A DNA stretch of 5,766 bases. It comes from an uncultured Clostridia bacterium. Lineage in GTDB: Bacteria > Bacillota_A > Clostridia > Oscillospirales > Oscillospiraceae. Of the stretch, positions 5,747-5,766 are shown piece by piece. The notes beneath the pieces were generated by a model. That model did no database searches and was not told the origin of the DNA. It was given only the letters and a program-made list of their open reading frames with translations. Where the stretch lies: positions 1 to 5,766 of the forward strand of contig CAMVGI010000098.1 of assembly GCA_947166955.1 (NCBI GenBank), given 5' to 3'. A program made the position numbers and the translations under genes. Within the stretch, counting starts at the first letter, position 1. The number at the start of each line of letters is the position of its first letter.

Positions 5747-5766
5747 AATACTGCATAGAATCCGCT

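Noticed and set aside
5498..5758. Plus-strand open frame overlapping the end of the stalk-domain gene
   Set aside because: It is the shifted frame of the real gene, rich in Arg/Ser/Ala, and reads straight through the terminator hairpin.

Overview
The window looks like ordinary chromosome from a GC-rich member of the Bacillota, most likely an anaerobic Clostridia-type bacterium. This is inferred from four things: strong purine-rich Shine-Dalgarno sites (AAAGGAGG, GGGAGG) before nearly every gene; sigma-A-type promoters with TATAAT boxes in AT-richer gaps; GC-rich coding DNA full of GCG, CGC and GAC codons; and a 'stalk' (copper amine oxidase N-terminal-like) secreted protein plus a short thioredoxin reductase of a kind known from clostridia. 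The species cannot be named from the sequence.

Left part, all on the minus strand. Bases 1-683 hold the N-terminal 227 residues of an unrecognised membrane-anchored or lipoprotein-type secreted protein that runs off the left edge. It has its own promoter (722-750), placed just after a strong hairpin terminator (754-786) that closes the next unit. That unit is a two-gene thioredoxin operon, a thioredoxin reductase-like flavoprotein (1157-2008) followed by thioredoxin (801-1118), driven from a promoter at 2045-2072. The reductase keeps its FAD site and CATC redox centre but has lost the recognisable NADPH-binding motifs. It therefore resembles the ferredoxin-dependent flavin thioredoxin reductases rather than classical NADPH-dependent TrxB. 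This is the most interesting point in the window.

Middle and right part, all on the plus strand. A divergent 213-base gap (2009-2221) carries back-to-back promoters. The rightward one drives a pyrimidine-type ribonucleoside hydrolase (RihB-like, 2222-3172) and a ribokinase (3169-4077) that overlap by four bases (ATGA). Together they make a short salvage route: nucleoside to base plus ribose, then ribose to ribose 5-phosphate. A separate promoter (4123-4151) then drives a 485-residue secreted protein (4183-5640) with two stalk-type repeats and a long, methionine-rich, cysteine-free C-terminal region of unknown function. It is closed by a strong terminator (5655-5692). The last 74 bases hold only a possible -35 box for a gene beyond the edge.

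No mobile element, CRISPR array, tRNA or rRNA was seen. Apart from the reductase and the two proteins with unknown regions, the content is conventional housekeeping, and I see no convincing sign of an undescribed multi-gene system.
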